Shown: positions 8,566-16,072 of the stretch, in pieces
How positions within the stretch are numbered: position 1 is the stretch's first letter
Layout of the letters: each line of letters begins with the position of its first letter
IMG/VR virus record: IMGVR_UViG_3300037628_000090
Coordinates: 1-27,784 of that record
Source: a virus
Strand: one strand, 5' to 3'
DNA: 27,784 nucleotides
The notes under the pieces: generated by a model
The model's database searches: none
The model's input: only the letters and a program-made list of their open reading frames with translations
Told to the model about the DNA's origin: nothing
Position numbers and translations under genes: made by a program

Positions 8566-8933
8566 GATAAAACCTCAAAGTATGTAATTTCTCCGTCGGT
8601 TTTGTAAGGCGACATTCCTAACTTAATAACAAAATTGCTTGCTTTCCCTTTAGGGCAGTCAGTGATCACACGCTTTACCCCGTAATTAAATAAAAAGTTT
8701 AAGATGTCTTTTGCCATCTCTCTACATTTTAAAATACTATCTTTTTTGCAAGCGATATGAACCTCGCAAGTATCCCTGTCTACCATCCAAAAAACAAACA
8801 TCATCTTAAATTTATCTATTTGCACAATCCAAGGCTGGTAAATTAATCTTTCTGTAGCCATACCTATTCTGTCAGCGTTCTGTTTTTCGTTCAGTATTTC
8901 AATAGCTTCATCTTGCGATGCTAATCTAATCAT
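8556..8933 (-). CDS. GNAT-like protein, P22 gp14 (DUF2824) position
   Basis: A 125-residue protein with an acetyltransferase-like (GNAT) outline: strands around MMFVFWMVDR and CEVHIACKK, a long helix (CREMAKDILNFLFN), then GVKRVITDCPKGKASNFVIKLGM, which resembles the C-terminal half of GNAT domains where a helix leads to an F/M-containing end strand. The glycine-rich acetyl-CoA loop (Q/RxxGxG/A) is not clear, so activity is doubtful. P22 gp14, a head-assembly factor of 156 residues in the DUF2824 family, sits in the same place between the needle and gp7 genes. Start ATG 8933 overlaps the upstream stop by one base; the end overlaps the sulfotransferase start by ten. Confidence 0.6.
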   Translation of the reverse strand: MIRLASQDEAIEILNEKQNADRIGMATERLIYQPWIVQIDKFKMMFVFWMVDRDTCEVHIACKKDSILKCREMAKDILNFLFNYGVKRVITDCPKGKASNFVIKLGMSPYKTDGEITYFEVLSWL

Positions 8934-9277
8934 TATGACTCCACTATTGTTGCGGTTAATGTGACGCTTATCGAGCTATTAGCGGATGCTTTAGCCTCTA
9001 TTGTACCACCTGTGAGCACTGCTTGCCCAATCATTGCCGGAGCAAGGTTGTTTTGACCACCTCGTATGGTTATATTACTTATGATTTCGTCTAATTGACC
9101 ACCTGATGCATCTTGAGTCAATCTTACGCTATAATCAACCTTACCTGCTGAGTAATTATTAAATACAGCAGCATCTATACCGACCCGTAACGAATCACTA
9201 GGGGCTTGATAAAGAACCTGCCATGCGGTTGTAAGATCAAATCCGCTTACAATCGGTGTTAGTGGTGCGCTTGCCAT
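8933..9277 (-). CDS. Hypothetical beta-rich virion protein
   Basis: A 114-residue protein dominated by alternating hydrophobic and polar strands (KVDYSVRLTQD, DEIISNITIRGG, SISVTLTATIVES), few charges and no cysteine. This is the look of a small virion decoration or fibre-associated protein. It belongs to a run of three such genes (8933-10390), each joined to the next by overlapping or near-overlapping stop and start codons, placed between the needle-position and gp14-like genes. I do not recognise a named family. Confidence 0.7.
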   Translation of the reverse strand: MASAPLTPIVSGFDLTTAWQVLYQAPSDSLRVGIDAAVFNNYSAGKVDYSVRLTQDASGGQLDEIISNITIRGGQNNLAPAMIGQAVLTGGTIEAKASANSSISVTLTATIVES

Positions 9278-9278
9278 G

Positions 9279-9563
9279 TTACACCCCTACCAGTAAGGCC
9301 GCTAAAGATGTCACTAAGCCCTCGTTAGTTGCAGGTATTACGCTATTTAAGGTTACATCAGCACCTCTAACTTTGTTTACATCTAAAGTCCAGTGTGCAC
9401 CATCTGAAAACCTAACTTCTACATATGTACCTCTAGGACCTTCAAACAAGATCACAGACTCCATACTTCTAAGTGTGCGGTAAGCCGAAACTATACCTTC
9501 TTCACTTATCCCGGGCTCTGATTTAATATAAGTCGCGTTACTTGTAATTACTACATCAGCCAT
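9279..9563 (-). CDS. Hypothetical small virion-region protein
   Basis: A 94-residue protein starting at ATG 9563, one base shared with the upstream stop. It contains mixed strands and a short helix (ISEEGIVSAYRTLRSM), then SVILFEGPRGTYVEVRFSDG and a Val/Ala/Leu-rich end (LVTSLAALLVGV). It is always read with its neighbours in one message and probably acts with the 275-residue protein encoded before it. No motif identifies a function. Confidence 0.7.
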   Translation of the reverse strand: MADVVITSNATYIKSEPGISEEGIVSAYRTLRSMESVILFEGPRGTYVEVRFSDGAHWTLDVNKVRGADVTLNSVIPATNEGLVTSLAALLVGV

Positions 9564-10390
9564 TAGGTTATATCCTCAAGTATTAACTCTATACCACCAG
9601 CAACACCTATATTGTTAGTGTCAGTATCCGCTTGTAACTTAATATCAGTACCAGCAGGCACAGGGATTAAAGGTATATTAAACTGCCTATCTATATAAGA
9701 ACTACCAGAGCCAGATATAGCCAGCCATTCAACCACCTGAAACACCCCGCCAGGAAACCTCACCAGCGCTCTTGGCTCTACACCGGCATTACCTTTTTTT
9801 GCTAAAGTGGCAAAAGCACTCCTTACATAACCGACTTTATTTGCCGGTATAGTAAGGCAACAAATAGTGGTCCTATTGGCACCAATAGGAATATGAAAGA
9901 AAGCGTTAGCTGTGGTTACGCTCTGTCTGCCTGAAATGGTCCCGACGTTCTCACCACCAGAGCCGCCGGTCAACACTATAGCTCTATCTAAACGAAGATA
10001 AGAAAGGTTGGTATTTACGGGGGTTGTGCCATTTAGGTTTATTATTTCGGTTTGCTCTACATTTCCAGCCCCTTGCCCTATAAGTTGTACCGTCCTAGCC
10101 CCTGTGCCTGCTAACGTGTCAGCAGCGCTACTAGAGAATACCTCTACAATCTCCGCTACTGTTGCATCAAACCCAGTATAGTGTCCCACACTTAGGAAAT
10201 CATTCCATAAATCAGAAAATCCCGATACCGTGTCAATATCAGGATTGCGTCCAAACTTATGTATAGCGGAGAATCCTGGCACTCTACCAGCAGCGACCTC
10301 TAACTCCCAGTTAGTCACAGCGGTAACCGGTAACGGATCAGGTGATACTACATTTACATTCATCGGATCAGGAAAAGCGTTATTACTCAT
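9563..10390 (-). CDS. Virion structural protein with conserved IHKFGRN-type segment
   Basis: A 275-residue protein. Residues 33-60 read RVPGFSAIHKFGRNPDIDT and continue to a Gly-Phe-Ser-Asp-Leu-Trp-Asn stretch, a segment I associate with structural proteins of several marine podoviruses, though the name of the family is unknown to me. The rest is beta-rich with Gly/Asn turns (GTGARTVQLIGQGAG, LTGGSGGENVGTISG) and ends in an ELILEDIT strand, compatible with a multimeric appendage or capsid decoration. It begins at ATG 10390, immediately after the stop of the needle-position gene. Assignment as virion component is by composition and position inside the tail-gene cluster. Confidence 0.7.
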   Translation of the reverse strand: MSNNAFPDPMNVNVVSPDPLPVTAVTNWELEVAAGRVPGFSAIHKFGRNPDIDTVSGFSDLWNDFLSVGHYTGFDATVAEIVEVFSSSAADTLAGTGARTVQLIGQGAGNVEQTEIINLNGTTPVNTNLSYLRLDRAIVLTGGSGGENVGTISGRQSVTTANAFFHIPIGANRTTICCLTIPANKVGYVRSAFATLAKKGNAGVEPRALVRFPGGVFQVVEWLAISGSGSSYIDRQFNIPLIPVPAGTDIKLQADTDTNNIGVAGGIELILEDIT

Positions 10391-10852
10391 TTATATTTCA
10401 CTCCAATCAGTACCGTCAAATATTAAGTGCATACTGTAATTTAAAACGTTGATTATTTTATTTGCAAGCCCATCAATTAAGCCTATAACCTCAATTGATT
10501 CACCGCGCCTTTTAATGTGTACTTCATCATCTTTAATAGCGTTAGGATCAAGAGTTACTGTTATTGGTGATGTGTTTTTACAGATTATCACCTGAAATTC
10601 TTCAGTTGTTACGCTTTCCGTTGTATTTACAATCTCGAATTCCTTTAGCTCTATCGAGTTTATTCTCGCTGCATTCCTGTTAACTCTTGAGCCAGTACTT
10701 GTCAGTGTTTGCTCAGTATTTTCAATAACAATAGATGAGCTATTTGTTTGCCCTGTAACTAACTCAATCCAATTTATAAATCTCGTTGTCGGGTTTCCGT
10801 TTTTATCAAAGAAATCTTCTCGCCTTCTCGGGACAATTATATTATTTGCCAT
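10391..10852 (-). CDS. Needle-position protein (possible gp26 analogue)
   Basis: A 153-residue protein following the gp10-like gene, where P22 has the tail needle gp26. Residues 1-25 (MANNIIVPRRREDFF, then a conserved-looking NGNPTTRFINW) resemble short anchors of podovirus tail proteins. Residues 35-75 (IVIENTEQTLTSTGSRVNRNAARINSIE in outline) could form a short trimeric coiled coil with Asn/Ile heptads. The remainder is beta-rich, ending FDGTDWSEI. It is much shorter than gp26 (233), so it may be a minimal plug or a head-tail fibre adaptor rather than a homologue. Starts overlap as TAATG with gp10. Confidence 0.55.
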   Translation of the reverse strand: MANNIIVPRRREDFFDKNGNPTTRFINWIELVTGQTNSSSIVIENTEQTLTSTGSRVNRNAARINSIELKEFEIVNTTESVTTEEFQVIICKNTSPITVTLDPNAIKDDEVHIKRRGESIEVIGLIDGLANKIINVLNYSMHLIFDGTDWSEI

Positions 10853-12309
10853 TATTGTTCGCCAAGCTCAGGTGTTGCGGCAATTCTAATCAAGTTAGCA
10901 TTAACTGGATCGGTCACAGTAAACCTAATAGTTCTTGCGTTAGGGGATCGCCCTTGTCTATTCCATACTGTTTCATGACCAAACTCGCCAATTTTACCGA
11001 TAAATCTTTTAAATGGCCCTTTGAAATTATGACCGCCATCGTCTGAAAATTCCATCATAGCAACAGGGTTAGAGCCTTGCCCAACAGTTAAACCAACACC
11101 CGCCTCAAAATCAGCTTCTAACTCGCCTGCAAATATCTTCATGCCATCCTGAGACATTGGCTTTAACGCTGCTTGTCTTAATACTGCATTGTCGTATTCA
11201 GTGTAAACATTATCAACTATTTCACCAATACGCCCATCAATAGAATCACCGCAAAGCAACTTACCATAAGCTTTAACTATCGCATTAACTCGCCACGGTG
11301 CATCGGTCATACCTGTTTGTAATTCAAACCAAACTGACAGCCCAGCAAGAACAGAGGCAGTGCCATTATAAACAAATGTTTTCCCTGGTATGCGCGTTGA
11401 ATTAAAGCTGAATATAGCGAAAAACTGCCCTTTTTTAGAGAATGTCATTGTAAAGGCGCTTGCTATTTCATCCTCAGTAAATTTTTGAATTGCATTATCG
11501 ATAGCATCAGTTGAAACCTTAACGGCTGAACTGCTTGATGATTGACGCCAAATCGCTGTTAGCTCGTTTTCTCCACCACCAATAAACATATAAGTGTTAT
11601 CAAATTTAACTACGCCATATTTAGTGTGAGCGCCTTTTTGGGTGAATGCTCCTGGTATAATTTGAAGCGGGAAGTCAGCGCCGCCAATATTGCGAAATAC
11701 TTCAGTAGTTTTAGCGCCAATTATTGACAACTCATCATGGTCAACAATTTGTGTAACTATCCTGTCGGGATCCCCTTCTGCACTGCCAAAATCTAAAGCA
11801 TCAAAAGTTAGTGGTTGATTTAAGTTTGATACGAATAACTGCTTTCCATCCGTAGTGGTAAATACGAAAAACCCGCGGTAAAAAGTAACACTGTCGGATA
11901 ATTGAAAGTCAGGGTCGGTTACTTGCGTTAATACATTAGTCTCATTACTAAAGCCATAAGCATCACCACCAGGAACAACTATCACTAAGAATGTGCCATT
12001 GTCTGCCATTGATACACGAACACTACCGGTAATAGTGCCGTGACTTGTTACTGTTCCGTTTTCTGAAACTGATACCAAAGTATTGCCCATAACAAAATAT
12101 GGTATTTTTTTCATTACCCAAGCGCCACGACAAGCACCTAACCCAGTAGCAACAAACTGAGTTATTCCGCTTGGCTGAATTAATGCGCGATTATTTAGCG
12201 CCTCACCTTCTGGCACTGTTGGAATCCAATTAATGCAGCGCTGAGAAGATAACGGCTGACTTTCGCTTTGATAAAAGCCTAATGGTATTGGTAACGGTAC
12301 TCTTGGCAT
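10852..12309 (-). CDS. Packaged-DNA stabilisation protein, P22 gp10-like
   Basis: A 485-residue protein close to P22 gp10 in length (472). The N-terminal segment PLGFYQSESQPLSSQRCINW is typical of this family, as are LIQPSGITQFV, FYRGFFVFTT and GRIGEIVDN-type beta-propeller strands. Gp10 forms the hub ring of the tail machine below gp4, closes the portal channel after packaging and carries needle and tailspikes. The repeated pattern of strand, Gly-turn, strand through residues 50-400 supports a propeller-like fold. Start ATG 12309 overlaps the gp4-like stop by one base, and the next gene overlaps its stop by one, so the three tail-closure proteins are produced together. Confidence 0.88.
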   Translation of the reverse strand: MPRVPLPIPLGFYQSESQPLSSQRCINWIPTVPEGEALNNRALIQPSGITQFVATGLGACRGAWVMKKIPYFVMGNTLVSVSENGTVTSHGTITGSVRVSMADNGTFLVIVVPGGDAYGFSNETNVLTQVTDPDFQLSDSVTFYRGFFVFTTTDGKQLFVSNLNQPLTFDALDFGSAEGDPDRIVTQIVDHDELSIIGAKTTEVFRNIGGADFPLQIIPGAFTQKGAHTKYGVVKFDNTYMFIGGGENELTAIWRQSSSSSAVKVSTDAIDNAIQKFTEDEIASAFTMTFSKKGQFFAIFSFNSTRIPGKTFVYNGTASVLAGLSVWFELQTGMTDAPWRVNAIVKAYGKLLCGDSIDGRIGEIVDNVYTEYDNAVLRQAALKPMSQDGMKIFAGELEADFEAGVGLTVGQGSNPVAMMEFSDDGGHNFKGPFKRFIGKIGEFGHETVWNRQGRSPNARTIRFTVTDPVNANLIRIAATPELGEQ

Positions 12310-12746
12310 TAGAAATTATCCGTTTTATTATTAGGAAAGAATCTTCTATCGGTGTCGCTATCAGGACACCTATTGCCTGAACCTAAGGGAAGTGTATCAG
12401 GGTAAGCAATATTACTTAAATCGGTACTTGAAGCCATTAATACCTCAACAGTGCCGCTAGCTAAAGCAGCCAACGCTGCACCAACAGCCTTTTGATAGGA
12501 CGGGGCAAGACGAATGGCTAAGTTATATTTAACCGCTGCTATAGCGTTACGATCAACGTTAACAACATCATCGCCGTTCAATACTTCAGTGTACCCAGTG
12601 ATTATGCCGATATCATCCCACTCGGTGAGCATGTCATTACAACGGCGGATACCTGATTGTAATTCATCGTCGGTTAAAGGGACTTCGGCAGTTTTAACGC
12701 CTATTTCCTCGAAAGCATCCTCTACAATTACAAGCATGGTGGACAT
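12309..12746 (-). CDS. Head-to-tail connector, P22 gp4-like
   Basis: A 145-residue protein (P22 gp4 is 166). It has the family layout of a helical head-tail adaptor: an N-terminal helix with LVIVEDAFEEIGV, the LTDDELQSGIRRCNDMLTEW segment, then AIAAVKYNLAIRLAPSY, and a low-structure C-terminal tail with DTDRRFFPNN that in P22 contacts the portal. Gp4 joins twelve copies to the portal and gives the platform for gp10. GGTGATTAATT precedes ATG 12746. The muramidase activity reported for P22 gp4 cannot be judged from this sequence. Confidence 0.82.
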   Translation of the reverse strand: MSTMLVIVEDAFEEIGVKTAEVPLTDDELQSGIRRCNDMLTEWDDIGIITGYTEVLNGDDVVNVDRNAIAAVKYNLAIRLAPSYQKAVGAALAALASGTVEVLMASSTDLSNIAYPDTLPLGSGNRCPDSDTDRRFFPNNKTDNF

Positions 12747-12748
12747 AA

Positions 12749-13093
12749 TTAATCACCTAATAATTCTTTAACTTCCGCACGTAGCTTTTTAATGCTTCTG
12801 CGCCTGTCTAATTCGACATTAAAATGAGTGAAGGCATAATCTTCTAGCTCTTTTTTATTCATCGAGCCAACGTTTAACGCGCCATTTGCTGCATCTTTAA
12901 CGCCTTGAATAGCCTCACCTAGCACTTGAACTTGTGACGGATCATCGCCATCAATACCAAAATCAGATATTAATATAAAATCAGCTGGTGTATCGGACCA
13001 CCCCAAAGCTTTCATTATTTCAAACTCATCAGAGTTAATTACTTTTGGTTCTTTGGTTTTGTGGTAAATCCACCGCTTGAATATTTTAGCCAT
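12749..13093 (-). CDS. Small protein with C-terminal HeH/LEM-like helix pair
   Basis: A 114-residue protein between coat and gp4. The N-terminus KIFKRWIYHKTKEPKVINSD and GWSDTPADFI recall phage proteins at this position. The C-terminal 35 residues (MNKKELEDYAF, then VELDRRRSIKKLRAEV) look like the short helix-extended loop-helix (HeH/LEM/SAP-like) domain often placed at the end of phage head-completion proteins; it may bind nucleic acid or coat. The stop lies three bases before the gp4 start. A terminator precedes this gene, so it needs readthrough of that terminator or a promoter I cannot see. Confidence 0.7.
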   Translation of the reverse strand: MAKIFKRWIYHKTKEPKVINSDEFEIMKALGWSDTPADFILISDFGIDGDDPSQVQVLGEAIQGVKDAANGALNVGSMNKKELEDYAFTHFNVELDRRRSIKKLRAEVKELLGD

Positions 13094-13145
13094 TATTTAG
13101 CCCTTTTGATTAATAAACTAAGTATATCACTAATTGAACAGAAAC

Positions 13146-13176
13146 AAAAAAGGCTAGGTAATTAGCCTAGCCTTTT
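13146..13176 (-). terminator. Rho-independent terminator after coat gene
   Basis: On the - strand AAAAGGCTAGG, a seven-base loop and CCTAGCCTTTT make a perfect eleven-pair stem running straight into six T residues (13151-13146). It lies 17 bases past the coat stop. It likely reduces transcription of the tail genes relative to coat, which is required in hundreds of copies. Confidence 0.9.
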
Positions 13177-13192
13177 CATTCAAACCGCTAGA

Positions 13193-14419
13193 TTAAGAGG
13201 TGGTTCTTACCGCAAAGTCTGGGTTTTGAGCTTTAACACCGAACAAGATATCAAAACGATAAGTCGTGGTATCTGTACCGATTGCGTATTGAGTAACGGT
13301 ACGAATAGTGATGTTATCAAAACTCTCACGGCTAGATGAAGCCCCTTCAGTCGGCATATCAAGTGGAGCCATCGCAAGCGTAATAGCATTCGGGTGGAAT
13401 GCAATATTTTGCTTATGACTTGTGCCGCTTGCACCAGTTTTAACGGTAATTGCTGCATCTTCTGCCGGTGCTGCTGTTACTGTCTGGTATGGTCCACTAG
13501 TGATCATCGGTGGCGATATGGTTAACGTAGCTGGACCAGTAGTTGCGCCCGCTGCTGCGTCTGCTGTAACAACAAATGTTTGTAAATCACCAGTATCAAC
13601 ACGAGTACGGCGGTTAACAGAGTTTACACCCGCAATCGTGATAACGTCACCAGCCAGCAAAATACCCGCAGTGTCATTAGTCCAACCATCAGTGATTAAA
13701 GACTGCGACCATGCCGCGCCGCTTGCTGCGTAGGTAGTGTCCTGCGATGTACCGTTAACTAACGGCGTACCAGTAGCGACACCAACAGTATGCAGTTTAA
13801 GTGATTGGTTTTCAAATAACATAAACTTACTGTAACGACCGATGGCAGCTTCTTCGATTGCTTTGCGTGCGATCTCTGTAGGGAATACAGCTTTAAGGCC
13901 GTCAGCCAATGCAAGAGATGCATCTTCATCATAGAAAGCATTCCATCGAACATTCATCGGAGTGCCAAGTTTAGTTAATACCTTAGCTGCTGCGCCAACT
14001 TCTAAGAAAGTTGATGGTGCAGTACCAGGAGTACCGACAAAATTACCGATTTGTTTGTATGTATCTGCAATCGCTGACTCAACATCCTGCGCCAATTCAG
14101 CCATTGCCGGTTGAATATATCGCTCGTTAAAATCTTCAATACTTAATGTTAAGTCTTTAGATGTGGCAGCGAAATGAACATGCTTACGCTTATCAAGAGT
14201 AACGTTAGCACCTACCTCTTCGATATCTGTCGCTGTACCTAATGTAGCACCATCTTGTGATACAAACATAACAGGACGGCGAACCGTGATTGAATCACCA
14301 ACCTTGCGGAATTCGGTATCTAATTGGCGATCTACTTTTGCCGCTAACTGAAAAGAATTTAAAAACTCTTTAACTGCGTGGCGTGTAATTTTACTGGTTG
14401 TAATTAATGCGTTAGTCAT
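13193..14419 (-). CDS. Major capsid (coat) protein, P22 gp5-like
   Basis: A 408-residue protein related to P22 gp5 (430), a HK97-fold coat with an inserted domain. The N-terminus NALITTSKITRHAVKEFLNS and the following QLAAKVDRQLDTEFRK and GDSITVRRP match the pattern of the P22-type coat family. Residues about 210-310 (a Thr/Ala/Gly-rich stretch with VITIAGVNSVNRRTRV) correspond to the inserted I-domain. C-terminal TTYRFDILFGVKAQNPDFAV is also typical. It is encoded directly after the scaffold gene with 19 bases between, and followed by a strong terminator. Confidence 0.9.
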   Translation of the reverse strand: MTNALITTSKITRHAVKEFLNSFQLAAKVDRQLDTEFRKVGDSITVRRPVMFVSQDGATLGTATDIEEVGANVTLDKRKHVHFAATSKDLTLSIEDFNERYIQPAMAELAQDVESAIADTYKQIGNFVGTPGTAPSTFLEVGAAAKVLTKLGTPMNVRWNAFYDEDASLALADGLKAVFPTEIARKAIEEAAIGRYSKFMLFENQSLKLHTVGVATGTPLVNGTSQDTTYAASGAAWSQSLITDGWTNDTAGILLAGDVITIAGVNSVNRRTRVDTGDLQTFVVTADAAAGATTGPATLTISPPMITSGPYQTVTAAPAEDAAITVKTGASGTSHKQNIAFHPNAITLAMAPLDMPTEGASSSRESFDNITIRTVTQYAIGTDTTTYRFDILFGVKAQNPDFAVRTTS

Positions 14420-14438
14420 GATTTAGTCCTTTTAGACC

Positions 14439-15251
14439 TTACCCATTTTTTGCCATCCATTCATCCATTGACATATCATCTTCATTTACTTCTAAAGCTG
14501 ATCCGCCTGAACTAAGGGGCGTTATTGGGTCTGGTGCTGCACTTGGTTTAATTTCGGGTTTAGCAGATAATTGCACTGACAACTTGCCTAGCTCCATCAT
14601 TGCCATTGCTGGCGTCATGTTGGCCATAGCGTTAGCCTGTTCTGCGTTTTCAGGTGAGCCAAGATGATAAACCATCTCAGCACCTAACTCAGATTGCATA
14701 ATTGCATCAGCAACACCGGCAGGCAAATTAGGTATAGCGTTTTGTTTTTCAGTAAAATCCGCCTTACCTAAAGCACTAACGCGATCGTTATAATCACCTT
14801 GTACTTTTTCAACTGCTGTTTTTTGCTGTTCGGCTTTCGCTTCTGCTGATTGTTGCGCTAAAGCATCTTGAACACCTTGCTTAATTTCATAATCACGATT
14901 CGCCTTGTCAAAAGCTTCTTCGTCATAATCAATTGCAGGATCATCCAATTTCGGCTTCTGCAAAGTTTCCTTTGCTTTGCTTGCTTCAAATGCGTCAACA
15001 CGTTTTTGCAAATCATCAGCACGGCGCTTTTCAGTGTACTTATCTGCCGTTACTTTATCGATGCGCTTTTGAAAACCATCTTCTTTCGGCTTTTCGGCTT
15101 CGGTCGCTTCTGGTTTGGTCGCATCTACTACGGGGGCTGATTCCGTGGATTGGTTCTCCGTTGGCGCTTGCTCTGTACCTTGATCAATAGGTCCTTGAAC
15201 AAATACTTCTAACGGGTCTGCCTGTGCAGCTTCTGTATTTTCTGTGGTCAC
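14439..15251 (-). CDS. Scaffolding protein, P22 gp8-like
   Basis: A 270-residue, very acidic and Ala/Gln/Glu-rich protein directly before coat, the place and style of P22 gp8 (303 residues), which binds coat with its C-terminal helix-turn-helix, templates the procapsid and exits. The first 60 residues are disordered (Thr, Glu, Gln, Pro); residues 60-165 form long charged helices (FQKRIDKVTADKYTEKRRAD); the end is DMSMDEWMAKNG. Here the start is GTG 15251 with AAAGGTG upstream. The C-terminus is acidic rather than the basic coat-binding helix of P22, so the docking mode may differ. Confidence 0.8.
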   Translation of the reverse strand: MTTENTEAAQADPLEVFVQGPIDQGTEQAPTENQSTESAPVVDATKPEATEAEKPKEDGFQKRIDKVTADKYTEKRRADDLQKRVDAFEASKAKETLQKPKLDDPAIDYDEEAFDKANRDYEIKQGVQDALAQQSAEAKAEQQKTAVEKVQGDYNDRVSALGKADFTEKQNAIPNLPAGVADAIMQSELGAEMVYHLGSPENAEQANAMANMTPAMAMMELGKLSVQLSAKPEIKPSAAPDPITPLSSGGSALEVNEDDMSMDEWMAKNG

Positions 15252-15277
15252 GTGAACACCTTTCGGTTGATTTTAGC

Positions 15278-15295
15278 CCTCTTTAAAGCAAGAGG
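15278..15295. other. Perfect hairpin in scaffold leader
   Basis: CCTCTT, loop TAAAGC, AAGAGG: a six-pair perfect stem lying 27-44 bases upstream of the scaffold GTG. No T-run follows, so it is not a terminator. It could be a translation-control site, since P22 scaffold is known to regulate its own synthesis after transcription, but the link is speculative. Confidence 0.35.
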
Positions 15296-15309
15296 TTAGC
15301 TTGTGGTTA

Positions 15310-15339
15310 ATTCTACTACATATTAGTGAGAATGACCAA
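15310..15339 (-). promoter_or_regulatory. Possible promoter for scaffold and coat
   Basis: TTGGTC (15339-15334), an 18-base spacer, then TAGAAT (15315-15310; five of six to consensus). It lies after the cassette terminator and about 60 bases ahead of the scaffold start, a position where a promoter would be useful. The -35 half is weak. Confidence 0.3.
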
Positions 15340-15354
15340 TAAGGTATTTTTGGC

Positions 15355-15380
15355 AATAAAAAAGAGCCGTTAAGCTCTTT
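15355..15380 (-). terminator. Rho-independent terminator closing the three-gene cassette
   Basis: On the - strand AAAGAGC, a six-base loop and GCTCTTT form a perfect seven-pair stem that runs into TTTATT. It lies 60 bases after the last cassette gene (stop at 15440). Confidence 0.85.
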
Positions 15381-15439
15381 ATAGTATTGCTTGTATTGAT
15401 AGGCATACACCTATAAGAATAATAATAAATCTAAATTTT

Positions 15440-15646
15440 TTATCGCTCATAATACTTATCTTTACCAAAAGGGAATACAGGTTCGCTTTTCATTACGACC
15501 TCTATGGTTTCCTTAGTCATCAAGTAAAACTCCTTAACAACAGTTCCGTTAGTTTTTAACTGCTGAATGATAACACCGTTAGCCTCGGCCTCTTCTAACA
15601 CCTCGGCGCGCTTGTGAGTTAAGTCGCTGCTTTTATATGTTTTCAT
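15440..15646 (-). CDS. Small Phd/YefM-antitoxin-like protein (tentative)
   Basis: A 68-residue protein, last in the three-gene cassette; its ATG follows the upstream stop directly (TAAATG). The segment KTYKSSDLTHKRAEVLEEAE, then a Gly and VIIQQ, resembles the N-terminal fold of Phd/YefM antitoxins: strand, helix with Arg-x-x-x-Leu, strand. The typical Arg-Arg-x-Pro after the second strand is absent. There is no toxin-like partner with a Doc or RelE motif next to it, so it may be an orphan antitoxin-like regulator or an unrelated small protein. Function unproven. Confidence 0.6.
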   Translation of the reverse strand: MKTYKSSDLTHKRAEVLEEAEANGVIIQQLKTNGTVVKEFYLMTKETIEVVMKSEPVFPFGKDKYYER

Positions 15647-16072
15647 TTAATTTCTCGCTATGTGAAATATGATGGTATCCATTACATCGTGCATTTGATT
15701 TCTATCTAGCTCAAAGCCTAGTAACTTTAACTTACCTCTAATGTCATCATTGGCAACTTGGCAACCAAGAGAGAATAACTCACCATCAATAGGCGACCAT
15801 AATATAGGGTCTTGCATTGCTTGCGCAGGCTTAGTTAGCTTATAATCAACATCAAGACTAGCTTTAAGGTAATAACAATCATCGTCACCTCTTTTGTATT
15901 CATTACCGTTAGTGGTTGCTAAATCATTACACCCCATAGTAAGGACGGCAACAGCCATCCTATTAAGTCCTGACTGTTTTGATATTGGCGTTTCTCTTGT
16001 GTCAACGGTCTTTTCAACATCAAACCCTAGCGCATCAATAAGCGCGTCTAATTTCTTTTCGGTGTTGCTCAT
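15647..16072 (-). CDS. Hypothetical cassette protein, 141 residues
   Basis: Starts at ATG 16072, which overlaps the upstream TGA as ATGA and has GGGGAAAG as ribosome site; a TTG 15 bases earlier opens the same frame but is less likely. The protein begins with an amphipathic helix (TEKKLDALIDALGFDVEK), has an Asp/Tyr-rich middle (RGDDDCYYLKASLDVDYK) and ends with DVMDTIIFHIARN. No family is recognised. It is the middle gene of an independently transcribed unit inside the late operon, so it may be expressed in the prophage state or early in infection. Confidence 0.75.
   Translation of the reverse strand: MSNTEKKLDALIDALGFDVEKTVDTRETPISKQSGLNRMAVAVLTMGCNDLATTNGNEYKRGDDDCYYLKASLDVDYKLTKPAQAMQDPILWSPIDGELFSLGCQVANDDIRGKLKLLGFELDRNQMHDVMDTIIFHIARN

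Noticed and set aside
13207-13458. 83-codon - strand frame within the coat gene
   Set aside because: Out-of-frame shadow of coat without ribosome site.
14868-15190. Two + frames antisense to scaffold
   Set aside because: Aromatic-rich shadows of the Glu/Lys/Ala-rich scaffold; no start signals.
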